In this document: one piece after another, positions 8,461 through 21,019 of the stretch
Numbering within the stretch: position 1 is the first letter of the stretch
Layout: each line of letters begins with the position of its first letter
DNA from: DASQMT01 sp963835735
GTDB taxonomy: Bacteria; Actinomycetota; Thermoleophilia; Solirubrobacterales; Solirubrobacteraceae
DNA: 64,000 nucleotides
Direction: 5' to 3'
Assembly (NCBI GenBank): GCA_963835735.1
Contig: CAWIGP010000002.1
Location: 1,302,001-1,366,000, forward strand
Translations under genes and position numbers: made by a program
Notes under the pieces: generated by a model
Told to the model about the DNA's origin: nothing
What the model saw: only the letters and a program-made list of their open reading frames with translations
Databases searched by the model: none

Positions 8461-9394
8461 CGATACGCGAGCGTCCGGCCGGTCGCGGCGGCCTCGTTGG
8501 CGGCGACGACCAGCCGCGTGAGCTCGGCGGCGCGGGCGAGGTTGTCGTCCGCGCGGGTGCCGGCGCGGATGTGGCCGACCCATTGCGAGAACGCGTCCTC
8601 GCCGTCCGCCGGAACGGGCAGCTCGCGCCCGGAGACCTGCAGCACGCCGTCTGCGTAGGTGAGGCTGCCCTCGGTCCCGTGCAGCTCGATCGTGAACTGG
8701 CCCGGGCTGACGAAGCCGGCCTCGATCACGCCGATCTTCCCGTCGGCGTATCCGACCGTGACGACCGCGTGATCCTCGACGGCGCGTCCCGTGAACGACC
8801 GGTAGGTGGCGCTCACGGTGTCCGGGCCCGCGCCGAGGAACCGCTGGATCAGGTACACCGGATGGCAGCCGAGGTCGGAGAGCGCGCCGCCGATCGCCGG
8901 GCCCGGGTCGAAGAAGCGCTCCGGCAGCCAGCCGGCGACCGCGCCGTCGTGCGACAGCCGCACGCGGCCGTACGTGAGCCGCCCGAGCTCGCCCAGCGCG
9001 TCCTCGACCGCCCGGGTGTAGCCGTGGTAGAGCCGCGGGAGCGAGACGACGAGGCTGACCCCGGCGGCGTCCGCCGCGGCGACGATCTCCTCGCCCTCGG
9101 CCACGGTCGGCGCGAGCAGCTTCTCGGTGAAGATGTGCTTTCCGGCCTCTGCCGCCGCGACCATGACCGGGCGATGCCGGCTCGTGGCGGTCGTCACCGT
9201 GACCGCGTCGACGTCGTCGCGGGCCAGCAGGGCGGCCAGGTCGCCCGCGTACTCGATCCCGAAGTCGCGCGCGCCCGCCCGCCCGCGGTCCGGGTCGTCA
9301 TCCCAGACCGCGACGAGCTCCGTGTCCGGATGCGCCTGCGCCAGCTTGGCGTAGTCCCCGGCGTGGACGTGCCAGAAACCGAGGACGGCGACGC

Positions 9395-9410
<16 letters not shown>
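8457..9410 (-). CDS. Gfo/Idh/MocA family oxidoreductase (second copy)
   Basis: Second dehydrogenase of the same superfamily, 317 residues and only distantly similar to its neighbour. The Rossmann start is IGVAVLGFWHVHAGDYA, the catalytic EKLLAPT motif is near residue 98, and the substrate domain contains GGALSDLGCHPVYLI. It starts at GTG 9410, inside the last codons of secA (16-nt overlap), and ends in a 4-nt overlap with the next gene. Paired Gfo/Idh genes often act on successive steps of one sugar or inositol pathway; no kinase or transporter for it is adjacent. Confidence 0.9.
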
Positions 9411-12214
<2,804 letters not shown>

Positions 12215-12269
12215 GGGTCAGAGGATAGAGGCCGACAGGCCCCGGTCCGGACTCCGCCGGGCGCCTTCG

Positions 12270-12647
12270 TCACCAGGCCGGAGCGGCCTCGCCCGGGCCC
12301 TCCTCCACCGGTCCTTCCGGCACCGCGGCCGCCGCCCGCTGCTCCCTCCGCCGGCGCCGCTTCTCGCGGTGCCGCTTGACCTGGCGGGCCAGCTCGTCCG
12401 AGATCAGGTTGATCGAGTGCTTGAGGTCGCGGGACGCCTCGCGGGCGCGCAGCGTGACGCCCTTGAGGTGGAGCGTGCCCTCCGCCACCTGGCTGTCGGG
12501 GTTGGCGGGGTTGCGCTCCTCGAAGAGCTCGACTTCGAGGACGGCGAGCTCTGAGACCTGCTTGCCGACCTTCTCGAATCGGCGTGTCACGCACTCGCGC
12601 AGTTCCTCGGTGACCGGAAGGTTGCGTCCCTTGACCTGGATCTGCAT
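12270..12647 (-). CDS. hpf: Ribosome hibernation promoting factor, short form
   Basis: Small ribosome-binding protein of the HPF/RaiA (sigma-54 modulation) family that inactivates or dimerises 70S ribosomes under stress. It is 125 residues: MQIQVKGRNLPVTEELRE starts the beta-alpha-beta fold and GVTLRAREASRDLKHSINL is the conserved core. A basic, Ala/Pro-rich tail replaces the C-terminal dimerisation domain of long HPF. The ATG at 12647 has AGGAG 8 nt upstream. It lies just upstream of secA on the same strand, with 55 nt between. Confidence 0.92.
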   Translation of the reverse strand: MQIQVKGRNLPVTEELRECVTRRFEKVGKQVSELAVLEVELFEERNPANPDSQVAEGTLHLKGVTLRAREASRDLKHSINLISDELARQVKRHREKRRRRREQRAAAAVPEGPVEEGPGEAAPAW

Positions 12648-12691
12648 GGAGGGGACTCCTCTCGTTCGAGCCGGTTGACCGGACCAGGACC

Positions 12692-12720
12692 ACACTAGGC
12701 CACCGGGCGCTTCTTGTGAA
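12692..12720 (-). promoter_or_regulatory. Probable hpf promoter
   Basis: Reading the minus strand, TTCACA (12715-12720), a 17-bp spacer and TAGTGT (12692-12697) make a sigma-70-type promoter. It lies about 45 nt before the hpf ATG and leaves a leader that carries the Shine-Dalgarno sequence. Confidence 0.5.
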
Positions 12721-12758
12721 TCGGTAGCCCAACGATTTCCCGCTGCCGCCGAAGTCGC

Positions 12759-13439
12759 CTACAGCGTCCGCGCGTACGTGACCGCGACGACCGAGCCGGC
12801 GCCGGCGCCGGCCAGCGCGCGGGCGCAGGCGTCGAGCGTCGCTCCCGTCGTGTGGACGTCGTCGACCAGCAGCACGGTCCCGCTCACGGCCTCCACCGCG
12901 GCGACCTCGATCCGCCCCGCCGCCCGCCGCGCGGCTCGGCCCGCGCGCGCCTGGCGCCCCGCGCGGTCGTGGCGGACGAGCGCCGGTCGCAGCGGCAGCT
13001 GCAGGCGCGCCGCCAGCCCGGCCGCGATCGCGCCCGCCGGATCGAAGCCGCGCGCGCGGCGCCGGCGGCGCTGCGGCGGGACCGGGACGACGACGCCGGC
13101 CCGCAGCTCGTCGGGCAGCGTCGCCGCCAACTGCGCGGCCATGACCCCCGCGGCGGGCAGCGCCGCGCGGAACTTGAGCGCCTGCACGAGCGCGCGAGCC
13201 GAGCCCTCATAGGCCATCGGCGACCACGAGCGCGCGAACGCGGCGCGCGCGGCCGGGCAGCCGCCGCGCCGGTGCCGCGGTAGGCCGCAGCGCGGGCAGT
13301 GGCGGCCGCGCAGCCACGGGAGCGCGCGCAGGCAGCCCGCGCACAGCAGCTCGTCCGCCCGTGCGAGCGGTTCGCGGCAGGCGATGCACGCGGGCGGGGC
13401 GACGATCGCGAGCAGCTCCGCGAGTCCGCGCCGGGTCAC
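12759..13439 (-). CDS. ComF-family phosphoribosyltransferase-like protein
   Basis: Protein of 226 residues related to ComF/GntX. Two zinc-ribbon-like Cys clusters lie near the N-terminus (CIAC, CAGC, CPRCGLP), and the C-terminal type I phosphoribosyltransferase fold has the PRPP loop VLLVDDVHTTGAT. ComF proteins support DNA uptake in naturally competent bacteria, but homologues are widespread and the role here is unproven. The start is GTG 13439. The gene stands alone between hpf and ctaG. Confidence 0.88.
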   Translation of the reverse strand: MTRRGLAELLAIVAPPACIACREPLARADELLCAGCLRALPWLRGRHCPRCGLPRHRRGGCPAARAAFARSWSPMAYEGSARALVQALKFRAALPAAGVMAAQLAATLPDELRAGVVVPVPPQRRRRRARGFDPAGAIAAGLAARLQLPLRPALVRHDRAGRQARAGRAARRAAGRIEVAAVEAVSGTVLLVDDVHTTGATLDACARALAGAGAGSVVAVTYARTL

Positions 13440-13602
13440 GGCAGGCGTTCCTGGCGGCGCGGCATGACGAGCACGATCGAGCAGCGCCGGGTCACGGCGG
13501 ACGCTCCGGCGGGTGCGGCGCGACCTGCGGGGTTCGTGTCATGCGCGAACAGTCGCACCGGCGCCGTCACGGAACAGCACGCGAGCGTCACAATCCTGTG
13601 CC

Positions 13603-14427
13603 TTGTCGCTCGACTACTCGTGGACCTTCGCCCCGATCGTCCTCGTCGCGCTCGCGGGCTACCTCGGCGTGTACGTCGCGCGCTGGCGCACCTCGCGCCG
13701 CGAGGGCGGCGCGCGCGCAGCGAGCGGGTGGCGGCTCGCCGCCTGGTGCGGCGGCGTCGCGACGCTGTTCGTCGCGCTCGTCTCCCCCGTCGACGCGCTC
13801 GGCGAGCAGCTCGCCACGATGCACATGGTCCAGCACCTGCTGATCGCCGACATCGCCGCGATCCTGCTCACGCTCGGGCTTACGCGCCACCTGCTCCGCC
13901 CCGCGACGCGGCGCATCCACCGCATCGAGCGCGCCGCCGGCCCGTTCGCATCACCCTGGTTCGGCGTCGTCGCCTACGTCGGCGCGATGTGGCTGTGGCA
14001 TGTCCCCGTGCTTTACGACGCGGCGCTCGAGCACCCGTTCGTGCACACGCTCGAGCACCTCACGTTCGCCGCCGCCGGGCTCCTGTACTGGTGGCACCTG
14101 CTCTCGCCGATCCGCTCCCGGCTGCGACTCGGCGGCATGGGCCCGATCGCGTACATGGGGTCGACGAAGATCCTCGTCGGCTTCCTCGGCATCGCGCTCG
14201 CGTTCGCGCCGGAGCTGATCTACGACGCTTACGACCACCCCGGCACGCGCTGGGGGATGACCGCGCTCGACGACCAGCACGTCGCCGGCCTCGTGATGGC
14301 GCTCGAGCAGTCGATCGTGATGGGCATCGCGCTCGCCTGGCTGTTCGCGCGCATGCTGGCGGAGTCCGAGGAGGAGGAGCGCCGGCGCGAACGCTACGCG
14401 GACGAGCGCCGCGCACCGAGCGCGTAG
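13603..14427 (+). CDS. ctaG: Cytochrome c oxidase assembly factor, CtaG (caa3) type
   Basis: Polytopic membrane protein of about 274 residues needed for assembly of caa3-type oxidase in Bacillus-like systems. About seven hydrophobic helices and conserved His-bearing motifs are visible (TMHMVQHLLIADIAAI, MWLWHVPVLYDAAL, LEHLTF, WWHLL). The start is uncertain. TTG 13603 puts the first helix right after MSLDYSWTFAP and has a -10-like CACAAT (13589-13594) 8 nt before it; the frame is open from GTG 13513. The last 34 nt overlap the convergent gene. No other oxidase genes are in the window. Confidence 0.85.
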   Translation: MSLDYSWTFAPIVLVALAGYLGVYVARWRTSRREGGARAASGWRLAAWCGGVATLFVALVSPVDALGEQLATMHMVQHLLIADIAAILLTLGLTRHLLRPATRRIHRIERAAGPFASPWFGVVAYVGAMWLWHVPVLYDAALEHPFVHTLEHLTFAAAGLLYWWHLLSPIRSRLRLGGMGPIAYMGSTKILVGFLGIALAFAPELIYDAYDHPGTRWGMTALDDQHVAGLVMALEQSIVMGIALAWLFARMLAESEEEERRRERYADERRAPSA

Positions 14428-14742
14428 GTGATGTTGATCGCCGCGATCGCGGCCCACGCGACGAGCGTGATCACGAACGCGAGCCCATCCGCGAGGTGGG
14501 CCGCACGCCGCTCCCGGCACGCCGAGGCCCATGCCGATCGAGGCGAGCGCGAGCACCAGGCCGAGGAAGTCGAGCCGACGCCCGCCACGCGGCCGGCGCG
14601 CGCGCTGCCGCTCGTCGATCCGCCGGTCGATCTCCGCGTCAAGTCGCTCCCCGAGCGACCGGACGACCGCCGCCTCGTAGCCGGCGCCGAGCTCCCGATC
14701 GGCCGCCACCGCCGCTCGCAGGTCGTCCTCGAAACCGGGCAT
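14394..14742 (-). pseudogene. Small membrane protein gene, frame-broken
   Basis: The first frame reads MPGFEDDLRAAVAADRELGA, a basic linker, then one hydrophobic helix (LDFLGLVLALASIGMGLGVP). A second frame, entered near 14500, gives LADGLAFVITLVAWAAIAA and INITYALGARRSSA to a TAG at 14394. Together these form a plausible two-helix protein of about 115 residues, resembling small actinobacterial integral membrane proteins of unknown function. One extra base near 14495-14510 would explain the break. It could be a decaying gene or a sequence error. Confidence 0.6.
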
Positions 14743-14812
14743 GCCGCCACGGTAGGGCGTGGACGCGGCGGCGTCGGTACGGCCACTCCCCGTGCCGGGG
14801 GCGCGGCCGGCC

Positions 14813-16126
14813 TTACCCCTCGAGCAGCGCGCCGTCCCCGACGCGAGCCGGGCCCTCGACCGTCACCTCGCCCCGCACCCGCACGCCGCGGCCGAACGTC
14901 ACGTCGCCCCGGACCGCGAGCCGCTCCGCCTCCACCAGCGAAGGCGGGCCGGCCGGAAAGCGGGCGTCGAAGTCGGCGAGCAGCTTGTAATAACGATCGT
15001 CGAGCTCGACCAGCGGCGCGCGGTCGCGGCCGTCCGACAGCTCGATCCGCGCGCCGTCACCGAGCCGGTAGGCGTCCGATCGCAGCACCAGCAGGTCGCT
15101 CGTCCGCTTGACCGGCACGAAGCGCGAGCGCGGCACGCGGATCGCCCGCGCGCCGGGAAAGACGCCGATCGCCGCCCCCATCGCGGTCTCGAGCTGGTAC
15201 ACGTGGGGCGAGGAGGCGTCGGCGGGATCGACGGTCTTCTCGTTGACGATCATCGGCAGGCCGAGCACCCCGCCGCGCTCGCGCAGCAGCCCGTCGAGTG
15301 CCCGCAGGTCGACCCACAGGCTGTTGACGTTGAAGAACGGGTGCCGCTCGACGTCGGTGAACGCGCCCATGTCCGCCTCGGACGTCTGCGCTGTCTCGCG
15401 CAGGATCAGCCCGCCGGTCTCCTTCAGCACCGCGATGTGGCCGCCCTTGCTGTCGGCCGGCGTGCGCTCGGTCATCTCCGCCAGGTACGGCAACTGCTCG
15501 GACGCGAACCAGGCGAGGATGCGGGGCTCGAGCACCGCTCCGAGGTTGTCGGAGTTCGAGATGAACGCGTAGCGGTAGCCGTGGCCGAGCAGCGTCGCGA
15601 GCATGCCCGACGTCAGCAGCGCCGGGTAGATGTCGCCGTGCCCGGGCGGGGACCACTCGAGCGCGGGGTCAGCGGGCCACTCGGCCGGCACCAGACCGTC
15701 GACGAGCAGCTTGGGCTCCTTGTGCTGGACGAAGTCGAACGGGACGTCCGCCGCCAGCTCCTCGTAACGGCTCAGCAGCGCGAGCGAGTCGTCGCGCGTA
15801 TGGAACGAGTTCATCAGCACCAGCGGGAGCCGCGCCCCGCTCGCCGCGCGCAGCGCCAGCACCTGGCGGGCGATCACGTCGAGGAACGTGAGCCCGTCCT
15901 TGACCTCCAGCAGCGACTTCGCCCTGTGCATGCCCATCGACGTTCCGAGCCCGCCGTTGAGCTTGATCACGACCGCCTCGTCCAGCGGCGCGCCGGCGTC
16001 GGGCAGCGTCTCGGCGTCCTGCAGCTCGCGCACCGGCTCGATCGCGTCCTCCGGGATCAGCCCCGCCTCGCCCGACTCCAGCTGCCGGTAGTAGTGCTCG
16101 AACGTCGCGATCGCCGCGTCCGGCAC
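14813..16126 (-). CDS. UTP-glucose-1-phosphate uridylyltransferase (UGP family)
   Basis: Makes UDP-glucose from UTP and glucose-1-phosphate, the substrate of the UDP-glucose dehydrogenase at 36-39 kb. It is of the eukaryote-like UDPGP type rather than GalU: nucleotide motif KLNGGLGTSMG, then SKGGHIAVLKETGG, FFNVNSLWVDL, and a short beta-helix end. From GTG 16126 it is 437 residues. The normal N-terminus MSAAGLKASVEKMR starts at ATG 16178 in another frame and would join as KMRRERVPDAAI if one base (near 16136) were removed. That ATG overlaps the stop of the upstream ahcY-like gene (ATGA), so the true start is probably there and the frame is broken or misread. Confidence 0.88.
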   Translation of the reverse strand: MPDAAIATFEHYYRQLESGEAGLIPEDAIEPVRELQDAETLPDAGAPLDEAVVIKLNGGLGTSMGMHRAKSLLEVKDGLTFLDVIARQVLALRAASGARLPLVLMNSFHTRDDSLALLSRYEELAADVPFDFVQHKEPKLLVDGLVPAEWPADPALEWSPPGHGDIYPALLTSGMLATLLGHGYRYAFISNSDNLGAVLEPRILAWFASEQLPYLAEMTERTPADSKGGHIAVLKETGGLILRETAQTSEADMGAFTDVERHPFFNVNSLWVDLRALDGLLRERGGVLGLPMIVNEKTVDPADASSPHVYQLETAMGAAIGVFPGARAIRVPRSRFVPVKRTSDLLVLRSDAYRLGDGARIELSDGRDRAPLVELDDRYYKLLADFDARFPAGPPSLVEAERLAVRGDVTFGRGVRVRGEVTVEGPARVGDGALLEG

Positions 16127-16174
16127 GCGCTCGCGTGCGCATCTTCTCGACGCTCGCCTTCAGGCCCGCGGCGC

Positions 16175-17353
16175 TCATGATCCCAGCCACCCGCGCAGGT
16201 AGCTCTCCTGCTCCTGGGACAGCGCGTCGATCTCCACGCCGAGCGAGGCCAGCTTGAGCCGCGCGACCTCGCGGTCGACCGCCTCGGGCACCGGATGGAC
16301 GCCGGGGCCGAGCTCCGCGCCGTGCGCGACCAGGTGCTCGACGGCGAGCACCTGGTTGGCGAACGACATGTCCATCACCGCGGCCGGGTGCCCCTGGCCG
16401 GCGGCGAGGTTGACGACGCGGCCGGAGGCGAGCAGGTTCAGGCGCCGGTCGCCGAGGTCGTACTGCGTGACGAGCGGCAGCACCTCGCGCGGCGGCGCCA
16501 GGGCCACGTCGCTCAGCGAGCGCAGGTCGATCTCGACGTCGAAGTGCCCGGCGTTGGCGAGCACGGCGCCGTCCTTCATGCGCGTGAAGTGCTCGCGCGA
16601 GAGCACGTCGCGGTTGCCGGTGACCGTGACGAACACGTCGCCCCGCTCCGCCGCGACCAGCGCGGGCATCACCTCGAAGCCCTCCATGCGGGCCTCGAGC
16701 GCGCGCATCGGGTCGACCTCGCAGACGATCACCTGCGCGCCGGCGCCGCGGGCGCGGAGCGCGACTCCCTTGCCGGTCCAGCCGTAGCCGAGCACGACCA
16801 GCGTCTTGCCGGCCAGCAGGATGTTGGTGGCGCGCAGGATGCCGTCGAGCGTCGACTGCCCGGTGCCGTAGTGGTCGTTGAAGAGCCGCTCGGTGCGCGC
16901 CTCGTTGACCGCGATCACCGGGCAGGCGAGGCGACCCTCGGCCTCAAGCGTGCGCAGGCGGACGAGCCCTGTGGTGGTCTCCTCGGTGCCGCCCACGAGC
17001 TCCCGCAGCAGCGCCGGGCGAGCCGCGTGCAGCACGGTCAGCAGGTCGGCGCCGTCGTCCAGCGTGACCTGCGGCGCGCCGTCCACGACGGCGAGCACGC
17101 CGGCCGCGTAGGCGTCGGCGTCCTCGCCGCGGCGCCCGTGCGCGGTGCAGCCGTCGGCGACCAGCGCGGCCACCACCTCGTCCTGGGTGGTCAGCGGGTT
17201 GGCGGCGCACAGCGCGACGTCGGCGCCGCCCGCCGCGAGCGCGCGCACCAGGCACGCCGTCTCCGCGGTGATGTGCAGGCAAGCCCCGACCCGCAGGCCG
17301 CCGAGCGGGCGCTCAGCGGCCAGCCGCTCGCGCAGCGAGCGCAGGACGGGCAT
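16175..17353 (-). CDS. Divergent adenosylhomocysteinase paralogue
   Basis: Relative of S-adenosylhomocysteine hydrolase, archaeal/Thermotoga-like in length, 392 residues from ATG 17353. The NAD-binding motif VVLGYGWTGKG is intact, as are the equivalents of human His55 (CLHITAET), Asp131 (TLDDGAD), Glu156 (EETTTG) and His301 (NAGHFDVE). The catalytic Lys186 and Asp190 equivalents are replaced by Glu155 and Asn159 (NEARTERLFNDHYG). It may therefore act on another substrate, serve as a regulator, or be inactive. Homology (GRARIEWADGQ) continues upstream to about 17400 without a start codon, so the N-terminus is uncertain. It lies directly behind a canonical ahcY. Confidence 0.85.
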   Translation of the reverse strand: MPVLRSLRERLAAERPLGGLRVGACLHITAETACLVRALAAGGADVALCAANPLTTQDEVVAALVADGCTAHGRRGEDADAYAAGVLAVVDGAPQVTLDDGADLLTVLHAARPALLRELVGGTEETTTGLVRLRTLEAEGRLACPVIAVNEARTERLFNDHYGTGQSTLDGILRATNILLAGKTLVVLGYGWTGKGVALRARGAGAQVIVCEVDPMRALEARMEGFEVMPALVAAERGDVFVTVTGNRDVLSREHFTRMKDGAVLANAGHFDVEIDLRSLSDVALAPPREVLPLVTQYDLGDRRLNLLASGRVVNLAAGQGHPAAVMDMSFANQVLAVEHLVAHGAELGPGVHPVPEAVDREVARLKLASLGVEIDALSQEQESYLRGWLGS

Positions 17354-17399
17354 CTGCCCGTCCGCCCACTCGATGCGAGCGCGGCCTGAGGATTCGAGG

Positions 17400-18811
<1,412 letters not shown>

Positions 18812-18815
<4 letters not shown>

Positions 18816-19198
18816 CGCGTCTCCATCAGGGTCGTGGGGCGCTGGGCCGTGGCGGCGGCCAGCAGCTTCGAGTGCTTCTCCTGCTCCCAGCGCAGCCAGT
18901 CGGGCACCGGGACGTGCTCGGGACGCTCCGCCGTCGCCTCCAGCCAGCCGTCGACCGCGCCGCGCAGCTCGGCGTCCCGGCGGAGCCGGAACGCGAACGC
19001 GACGTCGGAGAGGCCGAGCTCGTGCTCCTCGAGCAGCTCGCGCAGGGTGCGCAGCCGCTGCAGCTCGGCGGGGCCGTAGAGGCGGTAGCCGGCGCCCGAG
19101 CGCTTGGGCTCGACGAGCCCGACGCGCTCGACGTAGCGCAGCATGCGCGGCGACCATCCGGTCGTCTCGGCGGCTTCGTGGATCGTCAGGGCGTCCAT
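18812..19198 (-). CDS. MerR-family transcriptional regulator
   Basis: Regulator of 128 residues. The winged HTH is clear (LTIHEAAETTGWSPRMLRYV ... GYRLYGPAELQRL), followed by the dimerisation helix and a short C-terminal domain without clustered Cys, so it is not a classical metal sensor. It heads an operon with ahcY, the ahcY-like gene and UDP-glucose pyrophosphorylase. An inverted repeat inside an elongated promoter just upstream suggests that it controls its own operon, perhaps in response to a methylation-cycle metabolite (inference). The start is ATG 19198. Confidence 0.9.
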
Positions 19199-19206
19199 CG
19201 GCGCCC

Positions 19207-19237
19207 AGCGTAGCGCACCCTGACACAGTTGTGTCAA
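19207..19237 (-). promoter_or_regulatory. merR-ahcY promoter with 19-bp spacer and inverted-repeat operator
   Basis: On the minus strand, TTGACA (19232-19237) and TACGCT (19207-19212) are separated by 19 bp, the stretched spacing typical of MerR-activated promoters. The repeat TGACACA-GT-TGTGTCA (19221-19236) covers the -35 and part of the spacer. The -10 ends 8 nt before the merR ATG, so the transcript is probably leaderless. Confidence 0.65.
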
Positions 19238-19249
19238 GGTTGTTCGCCG

Positions 19250-20348
19250 CTATTTGACGACCAGCGCGGTGCCGTCGCTGAGCATCGCCCAGAGCTCGTC
19301 GCCGACCGCGACGAGCGCCTGCGGCAGTGCGGGCGCCGAGCGGGGAGGCGCCCGGTCACGCGGCCGCTCCGCGGGGTCGACGCGCGCGATGTGCGCGTTG
19401 CGCCCGATGGCATCGTTCTGCGTGCGACCCAGAGCGAGCCGCCCGCGAGCGCGAGCGGGCCGTTCGCGCCGAGTCGACCGTGGCGCAACTCGACGCGACC
19501 GTCGGAGGACACGCGCGTGAGTCGCGCCGTCCGGACCGGTCGCGACCCACGCGCCGCCGGCGTCGGGCGCGATCGCGTTCTCCCAGCCGCCGCCGGGCGG
19601 CGAGCGAAGGCGAGTCCCGTCTTGCGGCCGAGTCAGCCGCCCGGCTCGCCGCGTCGCGCCACTCGAGCACGCCATCGAACGAAAGCGTCCACAGCACTTT
19701 CCTGGTCCGCCGCGACGACGCTCGCCAGCCACCCCGCCCGACACTCGCCCGCGAAGCGGTTGGTCGCGGGATCGACCGCCGCAGCGGCCCGGCGGCCTGC
19801 TTGTCGAGCTGCATCCAGACGGCGTCGCGGCGCGGCCAGCGATCGATCGCGCCGAACCGGCTCGAACGATCCGAACCGCGCGACCACGCGATTGCTGGCG
19901 GGATCGACGCGATAAGCCGGTACGCGTGCGTGTCGGCATCGATCGCGCCCATCACCCGACACGGCATCGGCTGACGCGGACACGCCGCTTCGTCTCGGTC
20001 GCGGCCCGCACCGTCGCGATCACGCGCCTGGAGGTCGGATCGACGCGCAGCAGGCGGCCGTCGTCGCTCGGTCACGCCAGACCGACTCCGCGCCCACAGC
20101 GGCGTCTGCGGGATGCCGCCGAGCTGGATCGTGGCCACGATCCGCGGGCCGGCCGGAGGCGGAGCCGGCGCTTCGCGACCCAGCACGGCGACGACCAGGG
20201 CGGCCAGGACGACGACCGCGAGGCCGGCGAACGCGGGGACGACCATGTGGCGGCTGCGGGCCAGCGCGCGCCGGGGAGCCGTGCGGCGCCGTTCGCGCTC
20301 CGCGGCGTCGACGAGCTCGCGGCGCAGCTCGCTGATGTAATCGCTCAT
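19250..20348 (-). pseudogene. Sigma-factor partner: membrane-anchored propeller-like protein, multiply frame-broken
   Basis: Starts at ATG 20348, overlapping the ECF sigma stop (ATGA). The first 85 or so residues are clean: a charged cytoplasmic part (MSDYISELRRELVDAAERER), one transmembrane helix (residues about 38-57) and a Pro-rich linker. Beyond about 20080 coding sense jumps between frames. Recognisable pieces are DDGRLLRVDPTSRRVIATVR, WTLSFDGVLEWRDA, AIAPDAGGAWVATGPDG and VGDELWAMLSDGTALVVK before a TAG at 19250, all typical of beta-propeller repeats. By position it would be an anti-sigma or sensor partner. Several small indels are needed to restore the frame. Confidence 0.65.
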
Positions 20349-20890
20349 GGCTCGCCTCCCCGGAGCCTGCGCAGCGCCGCGAGCCCGCGGCTGACCCGCT
20401 GGCGAACGGCCGGCTCGCTCACGCCCTCGGCCGCCGCGATCACGCCGTAGTCGTACTCGTCGACCACGTACGAGTGGATCGCCGACCGCTGGTCCGCCGG
20501 CAGAACGGCGAGCATCCTCACCGCCGCGTCGTCGCCCAGCATCCCGACCATCGCCGCGTCCTCCGTGCCGAGCGGGACGCGTTCCATCGCGAGTGCCTTT
20601 CGCGCCCGCGCCTCGACGCGCCCGCGGCGGTGGTAGTCCGCCAGCCGGCGCGCGGCGATCGCGAACAGCCAGGCGCTCGCCGGCGCGCGGCCCGGCCGGT
20701 ACCGGCGGCGCGCGGTGAGCGCCGACGCGAACGTCTCTGCGGTGAGGTCGGCCGCGACCTCGGGGTCGCCGGTGCGGCGGGCGAAGTAGCCGAGCATGGT
20801 GCGAACGTGGCGGTCGTAGAACATCCCGAAGGCCTCCGCGTCGTCCGTCGTGAGGAGGGCGTCGTCGCTTGTTTGGGAATGGGCGTCCAT
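20345..20890 (-). CDS. ECF-type RNA polymerase sigma factor
   Basis: Extracytoplasmic-function sigma factor of 181 residues from ATG 20890. Region 2 spans about residues 20-90 (FYDRHVRTMLGYFARRTGDP, DLTAETFASAL, ASAWLFAIAARRLADYHRR). Region 4 is near 125-178 (LPADQRSAIHSYVVDEYDYG, a degenerate HTH, VSEPAVRQRVSRGLAALRR). The downstream gene, coupled by ATGA, encodes a single-pass membrane protein, the usual arrangement for a sigma/anti-sigma pair. A GGGAAG ribosome-binding site lies upstream. Confidence 0.9.
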   Translation of the reverse strand: MDAHSQTSDDALLTTDDAEAFGMFYDRHVRTMLGYFARRTGDPEVAADLTAETFASALTARRRYRPGRAPASAWLFAIAARRLADYHRRGRVEARARKALAMERVPLGTEDAAMVGMLGDDAAVRMLAVLPADQRSAIHSYVVDEYDYGVIAAAEGVSEPAVRQRVSRGLAALRRLRGGEP

Positions 20891-21019
20891 GCGTGGCTTC
20901 CCGGCGTACCGACTATCTCGCGTGGGGACCGCTCTGTGTGACACGACTTTTCTCGTCACGGATCGCGCGTCCGTCGCGAGGTCATATGCGTCCCCCATCC
21001 CGTCCCGAGGAGGTCCGCC

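Noticed and set aside
12671..12682. CCGGT-TG-ACCGG repeat in the hpf leader
   Set aside because: Short arms in GC-rich DNA; no regulator or conserved position supports a role.
20934..20965. Imperfect GTGAC...GTCAC inverted repeat between the sigma gene and the small secreted protein gene
   Set aside because: Arms are only 5 bp with mismatches beyond; not enough to call an operator or ECF promoter.
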